Counted from the first letter of the stretch, positions 9,146-18,376 are shown. The stretch is 64,000 nucleotides of DNA from Lentilactobacillus rapi DSM 19907 = JCM 15042 (GCF_001436255.1 NZ_AZEI01000083.1:1-64000); one strand, 5' to 3'. Notes: generated from the sequence alone by a model not told the origin. Numbers and translations: made by a program.

Positions 9146-9187
9146 AAAAAAGTAATGCATTCCAAAACCAGAATTCATTACTTTTTT
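9146..9187. terminator. bidirectional terminator between lacI and gntP
   Basis: AAAAAAGTAATG (9146-9157) pairs with CATTACTTTTTT (9176-9187), serving two convergent genes. The loop resembles the core of the hairpin repeats (CCAAAACCAG). Confidence 0.85.
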
Positions 9188-9262
9188 CACTTAAATTATG
9201 GGATCAAATCGCCTATCCCAGTCTCATATTGTTTTTCTAGCACGCTTTCTTAGCTGATCAAA

Positions 9263-10594
9263 TCAGACAAATACCGAAACTGCTAATACTGACAATAACC
9301 CGGTTACCGACAAGACCGACGTTAACGTTGTCCAAGACAGGAAGGTTTCTTTTAAAGTTAAGCCGAAGTATTCTTTAATCATCCAGAAGCCAGCATCGTT
9401 AACATGGTCAGCAAATACTGAGCCGGCACCCACTGCCAATACCATTAACACAGGATTGGCACCGGATTGAGCAATTAATGGGGCCACCAATCCAGCCGCC
9501 GTTAATGAAGCAACGGTGGCCGATCCCAAACTAACCCGAAGCAGCGCAGCCACAATCCAGGCAGCAATCAATGGTGATAGATTCATCTGGGTAAAGAGAT
9601 CTGAGATATATTTGGCAATTCCGCCATCCATCAAAACTTGTTTGAACGCTCCACCACCACCAATAATCAGGAGCATCATTGCAATTTGCTTGATGGCAAC
9701 GACCATAGAATTACTGATCTCCGCCATCTTCTTACTACGGGCAAGTCCCATCGTATAGACGGCAAATACCAGCGAAATCAGCATTGCCGCATCTGGAGCG
9801 CCAATAAATTGAATCGTTTCATTAATCGGATTCCCTTTTGGCAGGAGAAATTCACAAATTGTTGCCAAGGCGATTAAAATAACTGGCATCACCGTTAAAG
9901 CACTAATCCCGAACCCTGGCGTGTCTTCAATTTTAAATTCTTTAAACTCTCCCAACGTGCTGATATTAATATCGCGACGGTAAACCTTTGGATACACTTT
10001 ATGCAAAAACATGTTAAACAACGGTCCCGCAACAATAATTGTTGGGATTGAAACGATAATCCCAATTAGCAATACTTGCCCCAATTCCGCATGGAAAATC
10101 CCAGAAATTGCGGTTGGTGCTGGATGGGGCGGCAAAAATGCGTGAGTCACATTCAACGTGGCGGCCATTGGAATTCCTAAATACATCAATGGCAAATCAA
10201 TTTCTCTGGCAATCACGAAAATGATTGGTAGCAAAACAACTAACCCAACCTCAAAGAATAAGGCCAAACCAACAATAAATGAAGCCAAAACAACCGCAAT
10301 TTGAATATGGCGTTTGCCAAATTTATCGATCAACGTGTGGGCGATTCGATAACCGCCCCCTGAATCGGAAACCAACTTACCAAGCATTGAACCAAAGCCA
10401 AAGATAACTGCCAAATGCCCCAACTGACCACCAATTCCAGTTTCAATACTTAAGGGAATTTTCGCAACTGGAATCTGCAACATCAAAGCCACAACAAACG
10501 ATGTGATAATTAACGATAGAAATGTGTTGAGCTTAACCACTGTGATCAAGAAAACCAACAGGGCAACGCCAATCGCAACAATTAGTAATGGCAT
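9263..10594 (-). CDS. gntP: GntP-family gluconate:proton symporter
   Basis: 443 residues, about 12-14 hydrophobic segments. Family features include GFGSMLGKLVSDSGGGYRIA near residue 50-70, HAFLPPHPAPTA around 150, and a C-terminal GAGSVFADHVNDAGFW segment. Members import gluconate or related aldonic acids with protons. AAAGGATG lies upstream of the ATG. It follows the SDR gene by 87 bases on the same strand, likely one transcript, with the LacI-type operator at 11525-11540 upstream. Substrate is inferred from family and the neighbouring dehydrogenase. Confidence 0.9.
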   Translation of the reverse strand: MPLLIVAIGVALLVFLITVVKLNTFLSLIITSFVVALMLQIPVAKIPLSIETGIGGQLGHLAVIFGFGSMLGKLVSDSGGGYRIAHTLIDKFGKRHIQIAVVLASFIVGLALFFEVGLVVLLPIIFVIAREIDLPLMYLGIPMAATLNVTHAFLPPHPAPTAISGIFHAELGQVLLIGIIVSIPTIIVAGPLFNMFLHKVYPKVYRRDINISTLGEFKEFKIEDTPGFGISALTVMPVILIALATICEFLLPKGNPINETIQFIGAPDAAMLISLVFAVYTMGLARSKKMAEISNSMVVAIKQIAMMLLIIGGGGAFKQVLMDGGIAKYISDLFTQMNLSPLIAAWIVAALLRVSLGSATVASLTAAGLVAPLIAQSGANPVLMVLAVGAGSVFADHVNDAGFWMIKEYFGLTLKETFLSWTTLTSVLSVTGLLSVLAVSVFV

Positions 10595-10681
10595 ACCTAA
10601 AACATCCTTTCAAGATAAATAAGTGCCTGATATCACAATTAACTTTACTAATCGCTTAAAATTCTCTCTCAATAATCTGGA

Positions 10682-11455
10682 TTATCTGAGTAAATAGCCC
10701 CCATCAACAGGTAACATGACCCCTGTGACATAATCCGATGCTTGACTGGCTAAAAATACCATTGGCCCCATCAATTGTTCGGGGACGCCCCATTCACCAG
10801 ATGGAATATGCCCTTTAATTTCAGGCCCCCGGACCGGATCGTCTTGAAGGGCCTTAGTCATATTGGTCTTAATATAACCTGGTGCCAAAGCATTTACTTG
10901 AATGTTATATTCAGCCAGTGCATCGGCATAAGCCTTCGTCAACCCAAGAACCCCATGCTTGCTGGCGGTATAAGGAAAAATAAACTTGCCAGCCCGATAA
11001 GATTGCATCGAGCCAATATTGATGATCTTGCCACTTTTTTGGCCGGCCATTACCTTAGCCGCTTCATGGGACATGTAATAAAGGGCAGTTAAATTAAGGT
11101 TGATCACCTTCTGCCAATCTTCATCTTTGAAATCTAACACGTCGTTTCGAAGCTGCATCCCGGCATTATTGACGAGAATATCCAAGTGACCAAACTGTTT
11201 AACAACGGCCGCCACTGTTTCTTTGGCGGCACCAGGCTCTGTAATATCCTTTTGAAGAAACCCAATTTTCTGACCATTGTCTTCAACAATCTTTTGCGTC
11301 TCTTCCCAACCCTTTTGTGTTCGACTGACAATAAAGATATCAGCACCATACAGTGATAACGCGATTGAATAATTCTTCCCTAATCCTTCTGCCCCTCCGG
11401 TAATCAGGGCAACTTTCCCTTTTAATGAAAAACTATTTTGATCAAAATATGCCAT
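10682..11455 (-). CDS. SDR oxidoreductase, gluconate 5-dehydrogenase-like
   Basis: 257 residues. Classical short-chain dehydrogenase: NAD(P) loop TGGAEGLG (TGxxxGxG), NNAG, catalytic Ser in GSMQS and YTASK (Tyr/Lys). The FSLKGKVALITGG start and the pairing with GntP point to gluconate 5-dehydrogenase (5-keto-D-gluconate/gluconate), though substrate cannot be read directly. ATG at 11455 lies 8 bases after GGAGGA; the alternative at 11464 overlaps that site. First gene of the operon downstream of the LacI operator. Confidence 0.85.
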   Translation of the reverse strand: MAYFDQNSFSLKGKVALITGGAEGLGKNYSIALSLYGADIFIVSRTQKGWEETQKIVEDNGQKIGFLQKDITEPGAAKETVAAVVKQFGHLDILVNNAGMQLRNDVLDFKDEDWQKVINLNLTALYYMSHEAAKVMAGQKSGKIINIGSMQSYRAGKFIFPYTASKHGVLGLTKAYADALAEYNIQVNALAPGYIKTNMTKALQDDPVRGPEIKGHIPSGEWGVPEQLMGPMVFLASQASDYVTGVMLPVDGGYLLR

Positions 11456-11524
11456 GAGTCTCATCCTCCAAATCGTTAGTACGTACTTAGATCACATATG
11501 AATGGCCAATTCATTTTTGAATTT

Positions 11525-11540
11525 GGTGTATCGATACACC
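11525..11540. promoter_or_regulatory. LacI-type operator before the gluconate operon
   Basis: GGTGTATCGATACACC is a perfect 16-base palindrome with the central CG usual for LacI-family sites, 70 bases upstream of the SDR start. The likely binder is the regulator at 7989-8993. Confidence 0.7.
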
Positions 11541-11573
11541 TTCCAGGATAATGTAACTCATTCCGGCAAAATA

Positions 11574-11587
11574 ATCAAGCGCTTATA
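11574..11587. promoter_or_regulatory. cre-like site
   Basis: The AAGCGCTT core sits in ATCAAGCGCTTATA. It matches the CcpA consensus in the centre but is weak at the flanks. It lies upstream of the gluconate operon promoter region. Confidence 0.35.
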
Positions 11588-11597
11588 TTTTAAAAAT

Positions 11598-11637
11598 TAA
11601 AAAGGTCTCCAGGATTAGTTCTTCGCCTGAGGCCTTC
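11598..11637 (-). terminator. leftward terminator
   Basis: On the minus strand AAGGCCTCAGG pairs with CCTGGAGACCTT, followed by a T run. It is the first terminator after the antitoxin gene, so that transcript includes about 290 non-coding bases. Confidence 0.6.
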
Positions 11638-11923
11638 TCTGTATAAAATCTATGATGTTTGCTACTTTCAATTGAACTATTCTAATTTGGCTAAGCCACC
11701 AATGTCCTTGAAGACTTCTTTCCCAAGAAGGGGATAAGGCTTGCCCTTCGCTCACTTCAATTCATTACCATTTCGAATCACTTTAGAAAATACGATACGA
11801 CCTATTTTACTATATGTCGTATGCCAATTTAGCAATCATGAGAAGCCTTTTAGGTTTTTCAACACTATCTCTGCTTGCATGATCAAGCCTCAAAATGTCA
11901 AGTCCGTCCTCTGTCTTAAATGA
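11638..11923 (-). other. decayed sequence downstream of the orphan antitoxin
   Basis: No intact gene. On the minus strand short open stretches separated by stops are visible (for example GRIVFSKVIRNGNELK, stop, then AKGKPYPLLGKEVF), as expected of a decayed gene. I could not match it to a toxin family. Confidence 0.35.
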
Positions 11924-12190
11924 TTATGCATTCAAGTCTCGCCACAGATCCTCTAGGGAATCATAAGTCTTCCCATCGCCAGCTTTAGCTTCTTTTTTTG
12001 CTGCCATTGCTTCAGGCGTATCTAAAAAATCAATAAACGCCACTTCATGATTAGCAGCTTTCTCAATTGAATCCCGCAGATAATTTTCTGATGTCAAATG
12101 ATCTTTCTTCAGATAGTCTTGAGCTCTATCGCCCAGCTCTTCACTCGCGTGCGTAGAATATGTCTTTTTGCGATTGGCCCTTTTTACCAT
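11924..12190 (-). CDS. RelB/DinJ-like antitoxin, no toxin gene beside it
   Basis: 88 residues from the ATG at 12190, which follows AGGTGA at good spacing; the longer frame to 12223 lacks a ribosome site. The basic N-terminus (VKRANRKKTYSTHASEEL) and helical middle suit a ribbon-helix-helix-like DNA-binding part. The C-terminus (FLDTPEAMAAKKEAKAGDG, KTYDSLEDLWRDLNA) matches the pattern of RelB/DinJ antitoxins. No RelE/YafQ gene follows; the next 290 bases look decayed. Function as a solitary regulator or an immunity remnant is possible. The family call rests on pattern alone. Confidence 0.55.
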   Translation of the reverse strand: MVKRANRKKTYSTHASEELGDRAQDYLKKDHLTSENYLRDSIEKAANHEVAFIDFLDTPEAMAAKKEAKAGDGKTYDSLEDLWRDLNA

Positions 12191-12245
12191 GATGATCACC
12201 TCACGTATCTGTTTGTCGGCCATTGCTTACGAAGCTCATTGTACT

Positions 12246-12273
12246 AAAAACAGCCCATCAAGTCGATGAGCTG
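12246..12273 (-). terminator. terminator of the DUF5776 surface protein gene
   Basis: On the minus strand CAGCTCATC pairs with GATGGGCTG, followed by TTTTT. Confidence 0.75.
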
Positions 12274-12290
12274 CTCGATCTTCGATTCAA

Positions 12291-14333
12291 TTAATCATTT
12301 CCCTGAATAATCAACTTTTTATTACCTGTAATATAATCACCGTTGCTTAAAACGTACCGACTGGTTAAATTGTGCTTAACAATCTTCTTAACCTTTACGT
12401 GGGCACCCTTCTTGTAATGCTTAACCTTTTTAGTGAGGTTAACATTTCGATAGGCGTTGACGCCCTTCTTAGAAATGACCGTTATCTTCTTATCTTTTGG
12501 CATGGAAGCATAGTAAACCGGCACCACATACTTTCGGTTAGCAGTGATGTAGCCAACTTTGCCGGCGGTCTTGCTGCCGTGGTTCACATCTCGAACTTTG
12601 TAACGCAGGACGCCACCCTTTGATCGAGCGTAATCCGTTACTACGAACATTGGTCGGTTAACCCGTTTGGCTTTTGGATAAGTGGCGATGCGCTGTGCTT
12701 TCTTGAAAGTTGCATTCTTATAAAGATAAATCTTCTTAGTAGCGTACACTGCGGCGCCTTCTTTAGCAGCGTAGTTTGGTACCGCTGGTTCCGTGGTGTT
12801 CTTGGTACCATTTGAAAAGTTGCTGTTATTGCTTGGCGTTGTTGCTGGCGTTGTTGGCGTTGATGATGAACCACCGCCACCGGGAACAACGGGCGTCGGA
12901 TTACCCTTACCAACTGTGATTGTGATTGTCTTTTTGACTGTAACACTGCCAGTAACCGGATAGATATAAGTAACCTGATAAACACCATCTTTGGTCATGT
13001 CAACTTCATTATTGGCAACCTTTGTGGCTGTCCCGTTAGCGTCAATCTTTTGAACCGTATAAGATGCATTCGCCGGTTTATCGATTTTCTTACCATTTAT
13101 ATCATAGAACTGTACATCTTTATAAGCGTTCGGATCCCAGGTTGTTTTTGATGATACGGGATAAGTTTCGTTCTTGGCATCGATTAACTTATGCATGTAT
13201 AGATAGGCATCCCCCAATGTCCGCCCATTATACTTAGTTTCATTCATGATGATTGCCCCATTATCCCCAAAAATCGATCCGCCTGTTCCTAGCGTAAAGG
13301 TATAAGTAGGCTGCTCAGTCCCGTCGGGCAAAATATTATAGGCATAACCTTCATTATGAAGTTCATCGGTAAGCGGTGTTTGACCATCTAATCCTTTTAG
13401 TTTAGCTAAATGAATCGTCACAGTAGAGCCAGTGTACGCCGCCCCGCCTGCTGGAATTGTCTCACCACGAATGTTTGAATACGTAAAGGCATCCAGATTC
13501 CTAGAAATAATTGGCATCAGATCCTGAACATCTTTCGCAAGAATTGGTAATCCATCACTATCATCAATGGTTGCAATGAATACATTCTGATTCTCAGGAT
13601 TCCAATAATCTAGAGGGCTGACATATTTACCAAAATGGGCAAGTAACCCAAATTCTTGAGTATTCCATCCTTGACCGTCAGCAGTTCTTTGATTACTAAA
13701 ATCACTCACTTGCATACCGTCAATCGAATTATTAGTTCGTGGTAGAACTTTCAGCGGTGTGTTAACCTCAATTGAATCTCCTGGCTGTAGTGTGCCCATC
13801 ACTCGATATTCATAGAGATCTTGTAAGTCGCTTGTATTACCATTCAAATACATATACGAAATATCCACATCAGAGACAGACTGATTTGAACTATTATAAT
13901 GTGTCACTATTTTTGGCACATCATCTCCCGCATATACAACGTTACTTGTGTTGCCATAGTATCTTGGCAGGGAAATAATTTCATTTACAAAAACCGCTTT
14001 GTCCGATATATTCGTTGCTTTAAAATGCTCAACAACACTCTGATAAGTTTGGCTTTCAATAACAGAGTCATTTTGATCACCTGATCCAGATAAAGCCGCG
14101 TAATTAGAATTCGCCGTGGTTCCATCCTTACCAGTTACAGAAAAGTATAACTCATGTGTAAGATTATTATACGTAGGTACATTCGTATTGGGTTTAGTCC
14201 CAGTATAAACCAATGGATTCCCCGCTGCTTTTATCACTGTCTGCGAGTGCATCCCCCCAATTACGAAGCCAACCAATAACAGTCCTAATAGTAATAAATA
14301 TCTCCTAAATACTTCTTGATGTTTACTCATCAT
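12291..14333 (-). CDS. secreted surface protein with DUF5776-type C-terminus
   Basis: 680 residues from ATG 14333 (GGAGGGGG just upstream). A signal peptide with a long hydrophobic core (YLLLLGLLLVGFVIGG) is near the N-terminus. The large middle (about 40-390) has no family I recognise. A bacterial Ig-like segment (about 410-490, ending VTVKKTITITVG) follows, then a Pro/Gly/Ser/Thr linker (about 495-530). Lys/Tyr-rich wall-binding modules fill the last 140 residues, including a DUF5776-like end (GAHVKVKKIVKH, TSRYVLSNGDYITGNKKLI). There is no LPXTG, so it is probably held non-covalently to the cell wall. Role in adhesion is inferred. Confidence 0.8.
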   Translation of the reverse strand: MMSKHQEVFRRYLLLLGLLLVGFVIGGMHSQTVIKAAGNPLVYTGTKPNTNVPTYNNLTHELYFSVTGKDGTTANSNYAALSGSGDQNDSVIESQTYQSVVEHFKATNISDKAVFVNEIISLPRYYGNTSNVVYAGDDVPKIVTHYNSSNQSVSDVDISYMYLNGNTSDLQDLYEYRVMGTLQPGDSIEVNTPLKVLPRTNNSIDGMQVSDFSNQRTADGQGWNTQEFGLLAHFGKYVSPLDYWNPENQNVFIATIDDSDGLPILAKDVQDLMPIISRNLDAFTYSNIRGETIPAGGAAYTGSTVTIHLAKLKGLDGQTPLTDELHNEGYAYNILPDGTEQPTYTFTLGTGGSIFGDNGAIIMNETKYNGRTLGDAYLYMHKLIDAKNETYPVSSKTTWDPNAYKDVQFYDINGKKIDKPANASYTVQKIDANGTATKVANNEVDMTKDGVYQVTYIYPVTGSVTVKKTITITVGKGNPTPVVPGGGGSSSTPTTPATTPSNNSNFSNGTKNTTEPAVPNYAAKEGAAVYATKKIYLYKNATFKKAQRIATYPKAKRVNRPMFVVTDYARSKGGVLRYKVRDVNHGSKTAGKVGYITANRKYVVPVYYASMPKDKKITVISKKGVNAYRNVNLTKKVKHYKKGAHVKVKKIVKHNLTSRYVLSNGDYITGNKKLIIQGND

Positions 14334-14588
14334 TTCCCCCTCCAATTGCGGACGCCGCAACGAAAATGATTAACGAAAGCGGCATCTATCCCCTTATTGT
14401 AATCTTTAATTAACATGATTATTATTTCATATTTTAGTGGTATTGTGAAATATAAAGTTTCGATTATCGAAAGAGAGAGAATCCCGTTAGGAGTCAACAT
14501 GAGTAGGAGTGTAACGGCCCGTTTCAAACCAATTATCTTTGTCAATGTTTAGCCATTTTAAGTGAACCATTTATGATGATGATTAAGC

Positions 14589-15437
14589 TTAAATCATCAC
14601 TATCATCACGGCCCCCACAATCAACACTGCTAACCCAATCGAAGCTGAGATGACCTTTCGGCGGTTGGCTTCCTTCAAAATCACAATTCCTAAGATAGTT
14701 GATACCACCACGTTTAACTGCGTTAAGACAAATGCGCTTACTAACCCGTTGAGCTCAAGTGAAATGAGATAGGTAGCCGCCGCGACTGAAAAGATCAGGC
14801 CAGACGTAATATTTCGAATTCCAAGCGAATCGTTCCCGGGGAATTTCTTGCGACCAAATCCATAAATCAGCCCAGCCGTGGTCAGCATCCCCAATGACTG
14901 CGGTAAAAAGCCGTTAATCCCAGCATCAGAACTGGCAAAGTGGGGGAAGCCTGAATACCCCCAGTACCCGACTGTCGTCACCAACAGAAATACATATTCC
15001 GGAAAGTTTCGCCAAGTCATCGTCCCCAACCCATTGGTAATAACAACGCCAACGATAATCACAATCAGGGCACCAATTCCAAGTAAATTCTCAGAAATCC
15101 CGTGCCATTCACCAAACAGCCAACCACCAATCAATGAGTTACCAATGATCTGAAAGGCTGTCGAGATGGGCATCGTCGTACTCACTCCAAGCCGACCATA
15201 CTCCCGATACTGACCACCTTGACCAACACTCCAACAGGCACCTGATAAGTAATAAAGCCAAAAATCATGAGAACTAATCTCAAAACCAAAGATGAGCTGG
15301 AGAGTGGCCGCAGTGATCACAATGCCGACACTGGTTCCTAGTAATTGCTGTAAGAAACTGCCGCCGGTAATTTTTCTCATCCAAATTGGTAAAATTCCCC
15401 AGAAGAGGGCTGGCACAATCCCAATTAACAGATTCAT
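14589..15437 (-). CDS. GRP-family (GlcU/RbsU-like) sugar permease
   Basis: 282 residues with ten hydrophobic segments. It starts MNLLIGIVPALFWGILPIW and contains SVGQGGQYREYGRLGVSTTMPIS-type signature of the glucose/ribose uptake family (quoted in part; residues about 75-98). The ATG overlaps the TGA of the upstream GH28 gene (ATGA), so the two are translationally coupled, with AAGAAGG inside the upstream gene as ribosome site. Coupling suggests it imports the sugar or oligosaccharide handled by that enzyme. Substrate unknown. Confidence 0.85.
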   Translation of the reverse strand: MNLLIGIVPALFWGILPIWMRKITGGSFLQQLLGTSVGIVITAATLQLIFGFEISSHDFWLYYLSGACWSVGQGGQYREYGRLGVSTTMPISTAFQIIGNSLIGGWLFGEWHGISENLLGIGALIVIIVGVVITNGLGTMTWRNFPEYVFLLVTTVGYWGYSGFPHFASSDAGINGFLPQSLGMLTTAGLIYGFGRKKFPGNDSLGIRNITSGLIFSVAAATYLISLELNGLVSAFVLTQLNVVVSTILGIVILKEANRRKVISASIGLAVLIVGAVMIVMI

Positions 15438-16696
15438 GGCTGGCCTTCTTTCTGTGCATTCCAAAGATGGCCGCCAATATCTGTTACCCTAAAATTCTGC
15501 AATGAATAGTGATTGCTATGGACAGAATTGATGCCGGCTAATTTCGCACCAACTTTTGCGACCCCTTTCCAAGGACGCAGGTCAAATTCCGTGGCGGCTG
15601 CTAATGCCTTCCTGAGGCGAATCTCGACATGATCAAACAAGACATTTGTGATCATCCCATCGGCGGCCGAGCCAATAAAGACGCCATTTTCAGCGTCACA
15701 CTGAATGTTTTTAAAAATCACGTTCCGAATCCTTTGCCCAGTCAGATCTGTTTGGTTATCCCGCGGTAAAATTGAGATAAAGATTGGTTCGCCGGATCCC
15801 CACCAGTCCTTGCTGTAATGCTTAGTCTTGATGGTAATATTTTCAAACAAAATATTTTCAACGCTACCGGGATCCCGCAGTTGAAACGCTAAGCCACGGT
15901 TGGTATCCTCGATCGTAAGATTAGAAAATTGGCAATTTACGAAGTTGCCAAAACTACTACTACCAAATTTAACCGCTGCGCTCTGGGTCGTGATTCGGCA
16001 ATTAGTGACAATCAACCCCGTACAGTCGCCATACCGGGCCGTTTCCTCAGTGCACTTCGGACAAATGGCATCGTCGCCGGTAATGATTTCACAATCATGA
16101 ATAACTGTATTCTTACTCCGGTCAATGTCAAAGCCGTCAGTATTCGGCATCCGTTTTTCATTATGAATGGTCAACCGCGCTGCCTCAGTATTCAAACAAC
16201 CGACCAAATGAACCGTCCAAAACGGGGCATTTTGAATCGTGATACCCTTTAAGATGACATTGGTACAGTCTTCAAAATAAACGGTCATCGGCCGCGGGTA
16301 CTTGTAGAACTTCAAATGCAGGGCCTTGGGCTGGTTCGGCAGGACAAATTTCTGATAATTGCCATCAATCGTCCCTTCACCAACAATCGCAATATTATGT
16401 TGCCCTTTAGCCGTAATCAAGCCAGAAATCGGTGTCTGATTGGCATTCAACTCAAACGGTCCCGGTCGAAATATGTATTGGGATTCATCACCCGAGCCGA
16501 TCAGTGTCGCTCCCGCCATCAAATTAAGGGTGACATGACTCTTCAATGTAATTCCATTGATCACGTAAGTGCCGCTGGGGACAATGACTGTCCCATTGCC
16601 AAATGCATGGCAGGCATCAATTGCCTCTTGAATTGCCTGAGTGGCATTATCGCGAATTGCGGCATACTCATAATGATCCAAAATATTAACTCTCAT
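15434..16696 (-). CDS. GH28-family polygalacturonase-like glycosidase, cytoplasmic
   Basis: 420 residues, right-handed beta-helix pattern. GH28 motifs NTDGFD (about 190) and GDDAI (about 212) provide the catalytic aspartates. The usual GHG motif is replaced by KFGSSSFG, and the RIK motif by QLRDPG, so activity or specificity may be unusual. No signal peptide, so the enzyme acts inside the cell on imported oligosaccharides. ATG at 16696 follows GGAGG by 7 bases; the longer frame to 16738 is unlikely. It is coupled to a sugar permease and preceded by a cre site. Confidence 0.85.
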   Translation of the reverse strand: MRVNILDHYEYAAIRDNATQAIQEAIDACHAFGNGTVIVPSGTYVINGITLKSHVTLNLMAGATLIGSGDESQYIFRPGPFELNANQTPISGLITAKGQHNIAIVGEGTIDGNYQKFVLPNQPKALHLKFYKYPRPMTVYFEDCTNVILKGITIQNAPFWTVHLVGCLNTEAARLTIHNEKRMPNTDGFDIDRSKNTVIHDCEIITGDDAICPKCTEETARYGDCTGLIVTNCRITTQSAAVKFGSSSFGNFVNCQFSNLTIEDTNRGLAFQLRDPGSVENILFENITIKTKHYSKDWWGSGEPIFISILPRDNQTDLTGQRIRNVIFKNIQCDAENGVFIGSAADGMITNVLFDHVEIRLRKALAAATEFDLRPWKGVAKVGAKLAGINSVHSNHYSLQNFRVTDIGGHLWNAQKEGQP

Positions 16697-16764
16697 CGCA
16701 TTGCCTCCACTGACCTGTTTAATTAACCGATTATGCATCTACATAAATAGTAACTCATTTGATT

Positions 16765-16778
16765 TGTAAGCGCTTATC
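16765..16778. promoter_or_regulatory. cre (CcpA) site before the GH28-permease operon
   Basis: TGTAAGCGCTTATC fits the cre consensus TGWAANCGNTNWCA at 12 or so positions, 69 bases upstream of the GH28 start. Glucose repression is expected. Confidence 0.65.
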
Positions 16779-16872
16779 TTTTTTTGCCGAACGGATTCTC
16801 TCAGATTCTAATTTAAATCCACCCGTTACTTTTCCGACACTCATTCGTTATTCCTAGTGAAAGGGGGTTGTC

Positions 16873-17364
16873 ATGAAGCTCGATGGTTACGAAACATTAA
16901 TTAAAAATATCTCGATTGACCTGATGCACTACTTGATCCAGCAGGGTGCCGACCGAGAGTTGGCTGAAGATGTCATTCAAGATGTCTTTGTCAAAATTCT
17001 CGAAATGGACATCATTTTGCCACCCAACGACATTCGGCCTTATATGTATCGGATGGCGCGCAATCAATATTTTGACCGCTATCGGCACCAAGCCCGATTT
17101 AAAAAACTCTTGCAATTATATTTGATCCCTAAAGCTGATCGGCCCCTTGTTCAGACCACCAGCGAACAAAATGACCAGCTCGCCAAAGTGTTGCACAAAT
17201 TGGCTGCAAAAGACCGACAACTGTTGAAAGCAAAGTACCTCGACAACCAGTCAATCGACCAACTTGCAACTCAAGCTGGGAAAAGTCCGGCCGCTATCAA
17301 GATGCGCTTGTACCGCATTAGACGCAAAATCAGAAAGGTGTTAGGTGATTCTTCTAATGGATAA
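16873..17364 (+). CDS. ECF-type sigma factor
   Basis: 163 residues. Region 2 is seen in GADRELAEDVIQDVFVKIL and YMYRMARNQYFDRYR (promoter -10 recognition). Region 4 is KDRQLLKAKYLDNQSIDQLA followed by a helix-turn-helix (GKSPAAIKMRLYRIRRKIR). AAAGGGGGTTGTC precedes ATG. The next gene overlaps its end and encodes a membrane anti-sigma factor. Target promoters and the signal are unknown; envelope stress is the usual theme. Confidence 0.9.
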   Translation: MKLDGYETLIKNISIDLMHYLIQQGADRELAEDVIQDVFVKILEMDIILPPNDIRPYMYRMARNQYFDRYRHQARFKKLLQLYLIPKADRPLVQTTSEQNDQLAKVLHKLAAKDRQLLKAKYLDNQSIDQLATQAGKSPAAIKMRLYRIRRKIRKVLGDSSNG

Positions 17365-18283
17365 TAAACAATTTGAAAAAATGGCATTTAAAGTCAAGTT
17401 AAAAAGATGGCTCATCACCATCTTAATTGTGATCATCACTGTGCCAATTATGTTTGGAATTGGCTACAAGTTTACTCAAAGTCTCGCTGGGCACCAGACT
17501 CAGCTACTGAGTAACAAAATGGAAACTGTTCAAGAAATTGCGGCTCCCAACATTCAAATCAGTGACCAAGCACTCGATGATTCTTCATTTTGGGGAGGTA
17601 AAGTTGTCAGTCATCAATACAAGGAAATTGACGGCTATCATATTCCATGGTCCACCATAGTTGGGCAATACAATTGGTCCTTCAACTCGATACCCACTAC
17701 TAGCCTGATCGACACCACCCCGACCGCGGCCTATACCCGATTAACCCAACAAAAGATTCCACTATTTTACAATAACAACGTTGCCAAGCCCAACGTTAAG
17801 AAAGCCTTCGAACTGCCAGCCGTTGCCAAGATGACCGGATACGTTGCCGAAGTCGCAATCACCTTCAAGAAGCCTCTCACTTACCAACAAATTCAGGCTC
17901 GGCTCCCCCATAACCTTCGGGCCGCCTGGTATTGGATAGGCGTTAGCGGCAAGGCCGACCCCACCTTCGAACAAAATAACTTTTTGGGGATCCAGTCAGG
18001 ACTGCCAGCGGGCAAGTTATCCAGCTTAGACTATCGTTATTTCCAGAAATCGCTCAAAAAAGTATCAGCTTCCACTCTGCACTCATATAACAATTTCTCG
18101 TTAAGTGGCTATGCCCATAAATATGCCAAGCAGCACCCAACGTTAAAACAGGCTAAATTTGCTGGCGTGATCGTAACGGGGAAAAGTGAGAACTTTAAGG
18201 CTTTACGCAACCGTTCTTGGATTACTGAAAGTTCTGTAGGAGCCACGATTAAGCGGGTTCCTTATATCAAACCGACTTACTAA
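17357..18283 (+). CDS. membrane-bound anti-sigma factor
   Basis: 308 residues from ATG 17357, which overlaps the sigma gene stop by 8 bases and has AGGTGA upstream. A short cytoplasmic N-terminus and one membrane helix (LITILIVIITVPIMFGIGY, about 20-40) precede a long extracellular domain resembling the sigma-factor-regulator C-terminal family. By position and topology it holds the sigma factor inactive until a surface signal arrives. Confidence 0.8.
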   Translation: MDNKQFEKMAFKVKLKRWLITILIVIITVPIMFGIGYKFTQSLAGHQTQLLSNKMETVQEIAAPNIQISDQALDDSSFWGGKVVSHQYKEIDGYHIPWSTIVGQYNWSFNSIPTTSLIDTTPTAAYTRLTQQKIPLFYNNNVAKPNVKKAFELPAVAKMTGYVAEVAITFKKPLTYQQIQARLPHNLRAAWYWIGVSGKADPTFEQNNFLGIQSGLPAGKLSSLDYRYFQKSLKKVSASTLHSYNNFSLSGYAHKYAKQHPTLKQAKFAGVIVTGKSENFKALRNRSWITESSVGATIKRVPYIKPTY

Positions 18284-18293
18284 GCAAATAACC

Positions 18294-18349
18294 AAAACGA
18301 GATCCAGTTAGCCACTGACATTGATCAGTCCTAACTGGATCTCGTTTTT
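18294..18349. terminator. bidirectional terminator
   Basis: AAAACGAGATCCAGTTAG pairs with CTAACTGGATCTCGTTTTT. It serves the anti-sigma gene and the convergent PanE-like gene. Confidence 0.9.
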
Positions 18350-18376
18350 CACTTACTTTTAGAAATAAACTCTAAC

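Noticed and set aside
12191-12223. Longer N-terminus of the antitoxin
   Set aside because: The extension overlaps the AGGTGA ribosome site used by the ATG at 12190.
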